A stretch of 55,609 bases of DNA from JAGOUY01 sp964562155 (GTDB lineage: Bacteria; Patescibacteriota; Patescibacteriia; 2-12-FULL-60-25). The notes beneath the pieces were generated by a model. That model had not been told where the DNA came from and did no database searches. It saw only the letters and a program-made list of their open reading frames with translations. Numbering within the stretch: the stretch's first letter is position 1; each line of letters begins with the position of its first letter. The stretch is taken from the NCBI GenBank assembly GCA_964562155.1, contig CAZLRU010000009.1, positions 1 to 55,609 on the forward strand, written 5' to 3'. The position numbers and the translations under genes were made by a program. Shown here piece after piece: positions 25,509 through 32,871 of the stretch.

Positions 25509-25949
25509 ATGTCTGAACACCCTCCTATCCAAGAAGACCCTGGAGCAACTCGACGAGCACCCCCACCGCGCCGCATGCGTGAAAGCGAAATGACACGACT
25601 GGAACAGGCTGCTATGGCAGGCATTAAAGCTGAACTCGTAGAGCAAGCGCGCGAAGTCGTCCCCGAGAAAACCGACCAAATCGGTGTCGTTGTCGATGAA
25701 AATCAAGAACTCCTTTCTTTGGCGCACTTGGGTAGCCCTAACGTTCCCAAGGAAATTCGACCAAGCCAACTCCCTCCTTCCGCCTTCCAACCCAGCGGCT
25801 CAATGCCTAGGCCAGAGAACGCTCCCCGTAAAGGATTTTTACCCCCTCCCCCTCCACGAGCTGGGGTAGCCAATCTGGAATCGCACATCCCTATCTCCAT
25901 ACCTTCCGAAACCCCTCCCAGACTAGATGAAGATAGCGAAGAGATGTAG
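25509..25949 (+). CDS. Proline-rich hypothetical protein
   Basis: A 146-residue hydrophilic protein. The first half is charged and helical (RMRESEMTRLEQAAMAGI, KAELVEQAREVV) and the second half is Pro-rich with a run of prolines, ending in an acidic tail (DEDSEEM). There is no signal peptide or membrane segment, and I do not recognise a family. Its strand is opposite to both neighbours (gatC divergent, ligA convergent). TGGTATCTT, about 16 bases before the ATG, could be an extended -10. Low-complexity composition makes an alternative on the other strand possible, but the helical start region favours this frame. Confidence 0.45.
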   Translation: MSEHPPIQEDPGATRRAPPPRRMRESEMTRLEQAAMAGIKAELVEQAREVVPEKTDQIGVVVDENQELLSLAHLGSPNVPKEIRPSQLPPSAFQPSGSMPRPENAPRKGFLPPPPPRAGVANLESHIPISIPSETPPRLDEDSEEM

Positions 25950-25998
25950 CAGCCTATCCTGCAAAAAAATACAACATCCAACCGGATATTGTACTGCC

Positions 25999-28068
25999 TT
26001 ATAACATCTCAATCTTTTTTAGAAATGCCTGCTCATCGAGGATCGTTACTCCCAATTTTTCTGCTTTATCTGCTTTTGATCCGGCCTCCTCCCCTACAAC
26101 GACAACGTTTGTTTTTTTGGAAACGGATTCGGAAACCGTCGCACCCAGCGCTCGAACCTTTTCTTTCGCTTGATCGCGAGACATGGATGACAGCGTTCCT
26201 GTAAACACCCAACTTGTTCCCGTGAGGGGGCCAGCCGCTTTAGGTATCACCGTCTCAACCTGAACCTCGGCAAGGAGGTTGGTCAAACGGTTTTGCTCAA
26301 TAGGGTCTTGAAAAAAGTTGAGGACGGAGCGAGCCACCACCTCTCCGATTCCATCGACGGCGAATAATTGCTCTTCCGTGGCACACCGAAGAGCCTCTAT
26401 CGATCCAAACGCGTGCGCGAGATCGATCGCTGTTTGCGCACCCACATGACGAATACCAAGAGCGAGAATAAAACGCTCAAGCCCAATCGAGCGATGAGAC
26501 TGAATCTGTTGAACCAACTTATTGGCCGATACTTCCGCAAAGCGTTCAAGCGCCTCAAGATCACCAGCGGTTAATTTGAAGAGATCGGCTGGTTCATGAA
26601 CCAGCCCTTCTTGGATGAGCTGCTCCATGATTTTGTCGCCAAGGCCTCGCATATCGAACGCATCACGCGCGACGAAGTGCAGGAGCCGCGCTAACTCTTG
26701 CGCAAAGCACTGACGATTCACACAGACGGTGGCGACCTCATCTTCTCGTCGTTCGACGGGAGAGCCACAGATCGGACACTGTTTTGGCATTTGAAAAACC
26801 GTCTCTTTGCCGGTGCGTAAGGCGGGCAGGACTTGGATAATTTTTGGAATGATATCCCCCGCTTTTTCAACGATGACCGTGTCCCCTATTCTCAGATCGA
26901 GACGATCAATTTCATCCTGATTATGCAAAGACGCACGAGTCACCGTCGTGCCCGCCAAGGCAACTGGATCCATGATTGCGACCGGGGTCAGTGCACCGGT
27001 ACGGCCAACGGATACCTGAATGTCTCGCACAATGGTTGTTCCTTGTTCAGCAGGGAACTTCCAAGCAATGGCCCCACGAGGGGTTTTGCCAACCACTCCC
27101 AACCGCTCAAATACCTCATCACTATCCACGTTCACAACGATTCCGTCTGTCCAATACCCCAACTTTTCTCGTTGCTCGATAATTTCTGCATGAAATCGCT
27201 CGACATCGGCAAGCGTTTTACATAAATGGTTGCGCGGATTCTGAGGGATACCAAGCAATTCTATGAGCCGATGCGCTTGATGGTGAGTGGTTAACCCCAT
27301 CTCGCCGATAGCACCGTAGCCAAAGAAGGAAAGTTTACGGGCGGCCGCGATACGCGAATCAAGTTGACGAATAGAGCCCGCTGAGGCATTTCGGGGGTTA
27401 GCAAAGACGGGCTGTCCCGTTTTTACCAACTCTTCGTTCATTGTCTTGAATTGTCGTTCTGACATGTACACTTCTCCCCGAACTTCAAATCGACCTCGTG
27501 GATTCAGGAGAAAACTCCTCACGTGTTTAGGATCTTTAACTACTTCCGTTGCGAGAAACTCGTCAATTTCTTTTTCTGATGGTTGACGTAAACGCAAGGG
27601 GATCGACTCAATCGTTTTGAGATTTTCTGTGACATCTTCCCCTACTCGCCCATCGCCCCGTGTTGACCCCTCCACAAACACACCGTCTTGATACACGAGC
27701 GAGACGGCTAACCCGTCCATTTTTACTTCGGTAAAAAATTCAAATTCTGTTTGTGGAACAAGTTTTTGTAAGCGCACCAACCATTCATCCATTTCTTGAC
27801 GCGAGAACGCATCCTCCAATGACAACATAGGCACCAAATGAGGAACTTTTTGAAATCCCGCCGCAACCGTGCCAGCAACCCGTTGGGTGGGAGAATCCGG
27901 ACGAATATATTCAGGATAGGCTTGCTCTAGCGTGTAGAGCTCGTGCTTCAGGGCATCGAGAGCGGCTGGAGAAATCGAAAGAGCGTCGAGGACATGCTCC
28001 TCGTATCGATAGCGATCGATTTCGCTGGTCAGTTTCGCGATACGGTGTTTGGCTTCCGCTTGCGTCAT
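25999..28068 (-). CDS. ligA: NAD-dependent DNA ligase
   Basis: A 689-residue LigA that seals nicks using NAD+. The adenylated lysine is K116 in EVKMDG. The OB domain, the four-cysteine zinc finger (CPICGS...CVNRQC), helix-hairpin-helix repeats and a C-terminal BRCT domain (GTSWVFTGTLSSMSRDQA) follow in the normal order. The chosen ATG overlaps the pilD stop codon as ATGA, indicating translational coupling; an in-frame ATG six codons upstream is less likely. Its place at the end of a type IV pilus operon is unusual for a replication gene and probably reflects genome compaction. Confidence 0.96.
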   Translation of the reverse strand: MTQAEAKHRIAKLTSEIDRYRYEEHVLDALSISPAALDALKHELYTLEQAYPEYIRPDSPTQRVAGTVAAGFQKVPHLVPMLSLEDAFSRQEMDEWLVRLQKLVPQTEFEFFTEVKMDGLAVSLVYQDGVFVEGSTRGDGRVGEDVTENLKTIESIPLRLRQPSEKEIDEFLATEVVKDPKHVRSFLLNPRGRFEVRGEVYMSERQFKTMNEELVKTGQPVFANPRNASAGSIRQLDSRIAAARKLSFFGYGAIGEMGLTTHHQAHRLIELLGIPQNPRNHLCKTLADVERFHAEIIEQREKLGYWTDGIVVNVDSDEVFERLGVVGKTPRGAIAWKFPAEQGTTIVRDIQVSVGRTGALTPVAIMDPVALAGTTVTRASLHNQDEIDRLDLRIGDTVIVEKAGDIIPKIIQVLPALRTGKETVFQMPKQCPICGSPVERREDEVATVCVNRQCFAQELARLLHFVARDAFDMRGLGDKIMEQLIQEGLVHEPADLFKLTAGDLEALERFAEVSANKLVQQIQSHRSIGLERFILALGIRHVGAQTAIDLAHAFGSIEALRCATEEQLFAVDGIGEVVARSVLNFFQDPIEQNRLTNLLAEVQVETVIPKAAGPLTGTSWVFTGTLSSMSRDQAKEKVRALGATVSESVSKKTNVVVVGEEAGSKADKAEKLGVTILDEQAFLKKIEML

Positions 28069-28835
28069 AATACGGCTCTTACCCACGCCTCCATCATGGT
28101 TCCTGCGAGCATGGAACCCAGTGTACCCAGTGCGAGCAGGGGCGCAAAGGGGATGCGAGAACCCTTACGCACAATCCCTAGTAAAAAGAGGATCAACATC
28201 AAACCTCCCCCAACGATGTAGGTAAAATATAAAGCGATCCCTATCTGCGGCCATCCCAGCATTGCTCCCAATAGCATCCCAAGCCACGGATCCCCTCCCC
28301 CCATTGCCCGGCCGCGGCTGAGGAGCACCTGAACCCCAAGGAACCCGCCTCCCACGAGCGCGCCCACGATGACCGACGTCCAAGGCAGCGTTCCTGACAT
28401 GATATTCCACACAGCAAAGGCGAGGGTCGCAGCCGCAATTGGCTCAATCGGCAACAGTTTCCAACGAAGATCAAAAACAACCAGAGCAAGCAGGAAGAGG
28501 AGAAAGCAACTTTCGACTATAAACACAGGCCAATTCGCTGAGGCTGCGAATACTGGATGCCGGACATAGGCAAACAGCAAAAGAATCGCTGAGGCTAATT
28601 CAACCAGAGGGTATTGAATATGGATCGGATGCCGACAGAATGCGCAGCGCCCACGCAGCGCAATCCATGAAAGCACGGGCACGAGGTGTTTTGCAGGTAA
28701 GGTGGTTTGACAGTTGGTACACTGTGATCGACCAAAAAGCGTCATGTTTTTTCGCAGACGCAGAATCAGAACGTTCAAAAACGAACCGAAGATCAGTCCC
28801 AGTATCACGATACATCCAACTTCAAGCGCCTCCAT
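28065..28835 (-). CDS. pilD: Prepilin peptidase / N-methyltransferase
   Basis: A 256-residue membrane aspartyl protease that cuts prepilin leaders and methylates the new N-terminus. Two CxxC pairs (C39/C42 and C64/C67) form the cytoplasmic zinc site next to the methyltransferase region. The two catalytic aspartates are D122 (FDLRW) and D182 (MGGGDPWLG, family GxGDxK/x). Seven to eight hydrophobic segments are present. It lies 11 nt downstream of a pilin gene and overlaps ligA by four bases. Its likely substrates are the pilin at 28847 and the receiver-prepilin fusion at 29343, both of which carry G|F cleavage sites. Confidence 0.93.
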   Translation of the reverse strand: MEALEVGCIVILGLIFGSFLNVLILRLRKNMTLFGRSQCTNCQTTLPAKHLVPVLSWIALRGRCAFCRHPIHIQYPLVELASAILLLFAYVRHPVFAASANWPVFIVESCFLLFLLALVVFDLRWKLLPIEPIAAATLAFAVWNIMSGTLPWTSVIVGALVGGGFLGVQVLLSRGRAMGGGDPWLGMLLGAMLGWPQIGIALYFTYIVGGGLMLILFLLGIVRKGSRIPFAPLLALGTLGSMLAGTMMEAWVRAVL

Positions 28836-28846
28836 GTGAGATTCGT

Positions 28847-29311
28847 CTACTTTTCTTCATCTTTTCCATCGATCACTCCGTTCGCATGCGCGTAAAAAAC
28901 ATTTGCCTTTCCGAGATCGGTATCACTTTCTGTTACAAAACGAATGGAGTACCCATTAGCCCCGCCTTTGTAGCGGTAATATTCGTTTAGATTTGGGCCC
29001 GTTGGTAATCGATCAAGGTAGATAGGAGATTGAGCGCTTTGACGCTTTTCAAACCCACCCGCCGATAACACCTCCGCATTTGTTCCAGGCGTCCCGAGAT
29101 CTATCCCTGCGCTGGCAGGATAGGTGGCTTTTTCCAGCCAGTAGCGGCTTAACCCGGCGGAAATCGTACTGACATCAGACAGACGCTGCGCATCCCGCAC
29201 CCGAGCTCTGGCGCTATTGAGCGAAAGCACGGCCAAGGTTGCCAGCAACCCAAAGACGGCCAAGACAATTAATATTTCTAGGATGGTAAATCCAGGTTTT
29301 TGCCTTCTCAT
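28847..29311 (-). CDS. Type IV pilin-like protein
   Basis: A prepilin of about 154 residues. A short basic leader (MRRQKPG) is followed by the cleavage site G|FTILE with Glu at mature position 5 and a 20-residue hydrophobic helix continuing into an amphipathic helix (SARARVRDAQRLSDVSTI), the classic N-terminal pilin spine. The C-terminal globular part is short and contains no cysteine pair. I chose the ATG giving the shortest leader; in-frame ATGs at 29317 and 29335 are also possible. It is a likely pilus subunit or pseudopilin, processed by PilD, whose gene follows. Confidence 0.9.
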   Translation of the reverse strand: MRRQKPGFTILEILIVLAVFGLLATLAVLSLNSARARVRDAQRLSDVSTISAGLSRYWLEKATYPASAGIDLGTPGTNAEVLSAGGFEKRQSAQSPIYLDRLPTGPNLNEYYRYKGGANGYSIRFVTESDTDLGKANVFYAHANGVIDGKDEEK

Positions 29312-29342
29312 GAACATATGATCCAAGTATAGCATCCTTGTC

Positions 29343-30194
29343 TTATTCTATCACTCCTTGCTCGTTTATGGTGTGAGTCCGGCCTCCGGCAAGACCATTG
29401 CGCGCGCGAGCCAAAAAAAAGCGCAGCTTAAATGCGTCCGTAGACAGGGGTTGAGTGCCATTTTTCTCAATGGAGACATGACACGGATACGTGCTTGCGG
29501 GGCTGCACACGTGTTCGGGGTCTAGACTTGTTCGTTCGTAGGCTGGCGCACTGGTCCACGGTACCGTGAGGGGTGTTTCACAACTCTCTTCTTTGCAAAG
29601 CCTACACGCATACAAAGCATGCGGCACCCCCTCTGACTGCGCACAGCTCGTCAATACTCCGCGCTCTTGTTTCGCGGCAAGAATCGCCGAAACATAGGAG
29701 CGAACTGCTGCTAGTTGACCGTCGTCGCGACGAACGTCGAGAACGCGATTCACCTGCCAAATAACCAGCCATACCGCCAAAAGCAACCCACCCATAACCA
29801 CTAACCATTCGGGCAACGTAAACCCATCTTTTGCCTCAAAACGGCGAGCAATGTGACGTGCGACTTCTTGAGGATGATGCTGTCCTTTTAAAAAATATTC
29901 ACAGGCCCCAAGCGCAAAGCAACGACGGATATCTTCTTGTGAGGCTAATTGCGACCACACCATGAGCGGGACGTCTTGCGTGTCTGGGTGCTCTTTTAAT
30001 GCCTGCAATAATTCAAACCCGTTAAGGTGTGCCAGGCGCAAATCCAAAACAACTGCTGACGGGCTATGCTCCGTCATCAAATCAGCGACTTCGTTCGCAT
30101 TCGTGGTATGAATAAGATCAATTCCCTGACTTGCGAACGCTCGTTTGACCGTGTCAGCAAAAAAACGGTCTTCTTCGACGTAGAGAATATTCAT
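29343..30194 (-). CDS. Response-regulator receiver domain fused to a prepilin-like protein
   Basis: A 283-residue protein of unusual build. Residues 1-118 are a CheY-like receiver with the acidic pair E8/D9, phosphoacceptor D51 (VVLDLRL), S81 and K103, so it should be phosphorylatable. Immediately after comes AKDG|FTLPEW (G124/F125, Glu129), which fits a prepilin cleavage site with Glu at mature position 5. A hydrophobic helix (130-147) follows, then an amphipathic helix (NRVLDVRRDDGQLAAVRSY) with pilin-like character. The rest (to 283) contains six cysteines and resembles a small pilin head. In pilins the leader is cytoplasmic, so the receiver is placed on the correct side of the membrane. 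It is flanked by the pilB-like gene (3 nt) and a pilin gene. The fusion reading is my inference from motifs. Confidence 0.8.
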   Translation of the reverse strand: MNILYVEEDRFFADTVKRAFASQGIDLIHTTNANEVADLMTEHSPSAVVLDLRLAHLNGFELLQALKEHPDTQDVPLMVWSQLASQEDIRRCFALGACEYFLKGQHHPQEVARHIARRFEAKDGFTLPEWLVVMGGLLLAVWLVIWQVNRVLDVRRDDGQLAAVRSYVSAILAAKQERGVLTSCAQSEGVPHALYACRLCKEESCETPLTVPWTSAPAYERTSLDPEHVCSPASTYPCHVSIEKNGTQPLSTDAFKLRFFLARARNGLAGGRTHTINEQGVIE

Positions 30195-30197
30195 ACA

Positions 30198-31304
30198 TTA
30201 GGCGTTTACCTGGCGAGCTGTCCAAGCCATCCCCTCCGGCACGCGATGCTGCTCGATGATCGATATAGGAACGCGAGTCGTCGTCAAAGCCTCAAGCCAA
30301 TCTACCTCCGCATTGCTTTGCCGTGCAACTACCGGACGACCACTTAAGACGGCGTGCGTCGCCAGCTCCCTCTGCTCGGCTGTATCAACCGAGTACAGAT
30401 ATGGTTGCGCAGGATCATGGCGCCAATAGGCTTCTTCATCGACCATGCTCCAATCATGACGCTTGGCATAGTCTTCCGCTTCTTGATGGGCGTTGATAAA
30501 AATCAACATCCCTGAAGGTTTCTGCAGAAAAGAGGAGAAGAGCGTAGACCAGTTGAGCGGGTGCTTATGCACCTCCATCGACCCCGTGCGAATTAGCTGT
30601 ACTGAGGATCCGTGGCTTGTGCGTTCGTGACGTATCTCCCACGAAGGTCTTTTATGACGATGGAGATGGAGGGCAAGCGCTGCACTGGCCGCGGGCAACA
30701 GATCCTGCCAAACGCGAGGCAACGATTCCACGCTCCGATGAGAGACCTGCCACCCATCTCCATGCGTCCCTATTTCTATCTGAGAAGCAGAGGCTTCATC
30801 CAGTGCCTGATATAAACGTCGACGAACACTTCCTATACTTACCGCAGGAGGAGGAGAAGGTTGCTTAAGCCTCATATCAGACCATAGCATGACTGCCGGA
30901 ACCAATTGAAGACCGCGTGATTGCGCCATCTCTGCCACCTGCTTTATCACCGTTGCATCGGAAGGATCGGTGAACGCTACTAACAACGTCTTTCCTTCCT
31001 GATCAATGATCTGCGCTCCTTGTTGTGCGAGATCTTGTTTATTCAGTACCGAGGCGCCTCGAAGAGCAGAGGAAGTGGACGGCGAGACTCTGACAAACGG
31101 GATATCAAATAATTGTGTCAATGCTTCTCCGTACTGATCGGGGGATATGAGTCCACTCCCAATCAAGGCCTGCTCAGGATGTACGCCGTGCTCTATCAAA
31201 ATACGAGCTTTTTCTCTTACTTTTGGCATGATCCATCCCTCTCCTTGGCAAATAGCCAGGAGATCCGAAACGACCTGCGGGTCGTGAAAAAACGACGAGG
31301 ACAT
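30198..31304 (-). CDS. Degenerate PilB/GspE-like protein without Walker A
   Basis: A 368-residue protein that follows the plan of type IV pilus assembly ATPases but lacks their active site. Residues 30-140 resemble the MshEN/GspE N-terminal domain. YQALDEASASQIEIG (165-179) matches the ASDIHIEP segment of PilB, and FLQKPSGMLIFI (259-270) matches the stretch just before Walker A. The expected GxxGxGKT is absent, replaced by NAHQEAEDY. Later, VDTAEQRELATHAVLSGRPVV aligns with the PilB region around RDxETAxxAxxAALTGHLV, with the His-box residues lost. It is much shorter than PilB (about 560 residues). It is probably a non-catalytic platform or regulator, between pilM and the receiver-prepilin gene. 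Confidence 0.75.
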   Translation of the reverse strand: MSSSFFHDPQVVSDLLAICQGEGWIMPKVREKARILIEHGVHPEQALIGSGLISPDQYGEALTQLFDIPFVRVSPSTSSALRGASVLNKQDLAQQGAQIIDQEGKTLLVAFTDPSDATVIKQVAEMAQSRGLQLVPAVMLWSDMRLKQPSPPPAVSIGSVRRRLYQALDEASASQIEIGTHGDGWQVSHRSVESLPRVWQDLLPAASAALALHLHRHKRPSWEIRHERTSHGSSVQLIRTGSMEVHKHPLNWSTLFSSFLQKPSGMLIFINAHQEAEDYAKRHDWSMVDEEAYWRHDPAQPYLYSVDTAEQRELATHAVLSGRPVVARQSNAEVDWLEALTTTRVPISIIEQHRVPEGMAWTARQVNA

Positions 31305-31313
31305 CTTTTTTAT

Positions 31314-32396
31314 TTACTCGATATCCCTCATAGCGCAACCGATAGCAACCGCGTATCGTGGACCCATTTCTTCGAGCGTCGGGCGCAGATCCTGAGGATA
31401 CACAATACGTGCCCAGGGATTTCCAAGGTAGGTATTAACACTCATTTGTTGGGTAAGAAATTCTGGTAAACGCGGCAAGAGCGAGGAGCCGCCGGTGAGA
31501 ATAATTTTGTCGATGCGCTTCGGCACTCCCCCCATGGTTTCATGTTGCGATTGATAGAGGCTGAACGAATATTTTATCTCTTCAAGAATCGGCTTGATCA
31601 GAACCGAGAGAATGGGTGAAATATCCCCAGCAGGGGCAAATGACTGCATGGATTTAATATCGCGCTTCATTGATTCTGCCTGCTCCATAGGAAGCCCGAG
31701 TGTTTTTGCGATGGTTTGTGTGATAGCGTTTCCTCCGGTGGCAATGGAGCGGGTGACAAACGGAACCCCTTGCTCAACGATAATGACATTCGTGCGCAAC
31801 ATCCCCATATCCACAATCATGATCGTTGAACGATCTTTACCGATCAGGGAACGAATCTCGGCGAAGGCCTCGGTTTCTAATGAGATCAACTCGAGCCCGG
31901 ATTGCTTGAATATTTCTACGTATTTATTGACCAGGGTTTTGGGAGCAGCCGTTACAAGCAGGCGCGTGGAAGATTTTACCCCTTCTTTCTTCTCGCTTTT
32001 TTCGATGACTTTTACATCAAGCGAAACTTCTTCCATGGGCATAGGGATGAGTTTTTTGGCCTGTGCAGCCGCCAAATCCTTCATTTCTTTTTCGTCGATG
32101 GTTGGTACGTTTAAGACCGACGAAAAAATTGCAGAGATGGGTAAGGCGGTTACCACCCGTTTGGTGGTAGTACGTGCCTTCGCCAACATATCTTTGATGA
32201 TTTGTGAGGCATTCACGGGATCGTTCACCAGCGATTGATCCATGCTGTCAGAAGGCACGTTGGCATACGCATACGTATTTAAGCGCGCTCGACCTTTTTC
32301 ATTGCGTAGCTCAACGAGCTTCACACCACCAAACCCAACATCAATCCCAAGATAGCTTGAATGCTTTTCGTGAGAGAACAAATTGAAGAGACCCAT
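31314..32396 (-). CDS. pilM: Type IV pilus assembly protein PilM
   Basis: A 360-residue actin-like (FtsA/PilM fold) cytoplasmic protein. The N-terminal phosphate-1 motif (LGIDVGFGGVKLVEL), phosphate-2 motif (IVDMGMLRTNVIIV) and adenosine motif (ILTGGSSLLPRL) are all present. It forms the inner-membrane cytoplasmic ring of the pilus machine, usually together with PilN and PilO, which are not found next to it here. It is the first gene of the pilus operon and is preceded at 12 nt by an extended -10 element. Confidence 0.93.
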   Translation of the reverse strand: MGLFNLFSHEKHSSYLGIDVGFGGVKLVELRNEKGRARLNTYAYANVPSDSMDQSLVNDPVNASQIIKDMLAKARTTTKRVVTALPISAIFSSVLNVPTIDEKEMKDLAAAQAKKLIPMPMEEVSLDVKVIEKSEKKEGVKSSTRLLVTAAPKTLVNKYVEIFKQSGLELISLETEAFAEIRSLIGKDRSTIMIVDMGMLRTNVIIVEQGVPFVTRSIATGGNAITQTIAKTLGLPMEQAESMKRDIKSMQSFAPAGDISPILSVLIKPILEEIKYSFSLYQSQHETMGGVPKRIDKIILTGGSSLLPRLPEFLTQQMSVNTYLGNPWARIVYPQDLRPTLEEMGPRYAVAIGCAMRDIE

Positions 32397-32408
32397 AGAG
32401 ACGTTCTA

Positions 32409-32417
32409 AGAATACCA
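32409..32417 (-). promoter_or_regulatory. Extended -10 promoter of the pilus operon
   Basis: On the minus strand TGGTATTCT is an extended -10 element ending 12 bases before the pilM ATG. No convincing -35 hexamer lies 17 bp upstream. The short distance implies a nearly leaderless transcript, as at the P-type ATPase gene. Confidence 0.5.
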
Positions 32418-32466
32418 TACTTGCGGCAGCCGCGTCTTGTTCCGTATTCCCCCGGTGTACCCTGAT

Positions 32467-32871
32467 TTATCTTCCCCTATCCATGGCTTGATTAGCGAGT
32501 TTATCTGCCGCTTTATTGAACTCGCGGCGGACGTGACGATACGTGACACGATCCAATTGAGCCTCAAGACCTTTCATCTCCCGAAAACGAAGTTGCAGAT
32601 CAGGGTTTTTTACCTTGTATTCTCCATTAGCCTGTTTGATGAGCAGTTCACTATCAGCAACAATCTCTATGTGTTTGGCGCCAAGCGCAACCGCTCGCGT
32701 AAGCGCGAGAACAACTGCTTGATACTCAGCCTGATTATTGGTGGTGTGCCCTAGGAACTTGGCATGTTCTTCCAACACCTCGCCCGTTTTTGCATCTTCA
32801 ATCACAACCCCAATCCCCGAAGGTCCAGGGTTCCCCCGCGATCCCCCATCTGTGCGCGCGATCAGATTCAT
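32467..32871 (-). CDS. rnhA: Ribonuclease HI
   Basis: A 134-residue RNase H that removes RNA from RNA-DNA hybrids. Catalytic carboxylates are visible at D8 (RTDGGSRGNPG), E49 (NNQAEY), D73 (VADSELLI) and near the C-terminus (AADKLANQAMD). It is of the short type with the GGSRGNPG loop seen in Gram-positive and archaeal-type RNase HI. Its ATG overlaps the recJ stop codon as ATGA, implying coupled translation and a joint role in processing replication or recombination intermediates. Confidence 0.93.
   Translation of the reverse strand: MNLIARTDGGSRGNPGPSGIGVVIEDAKTGEVLEEHAKFLGHTTNNQAEYQAVVLALTRAVALGAKHIEIVADSELLIKQANGEYKVKNPDLQLRFREMKGLEAQLDRVTYRHVRREFNKAADKLANQAMDRGR

Noticed and set aside
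31594..32238. 214-residue plus-strand frame inside pilM
   Set aside because: It is a long shadow frame opposite a clearly conserved gene.
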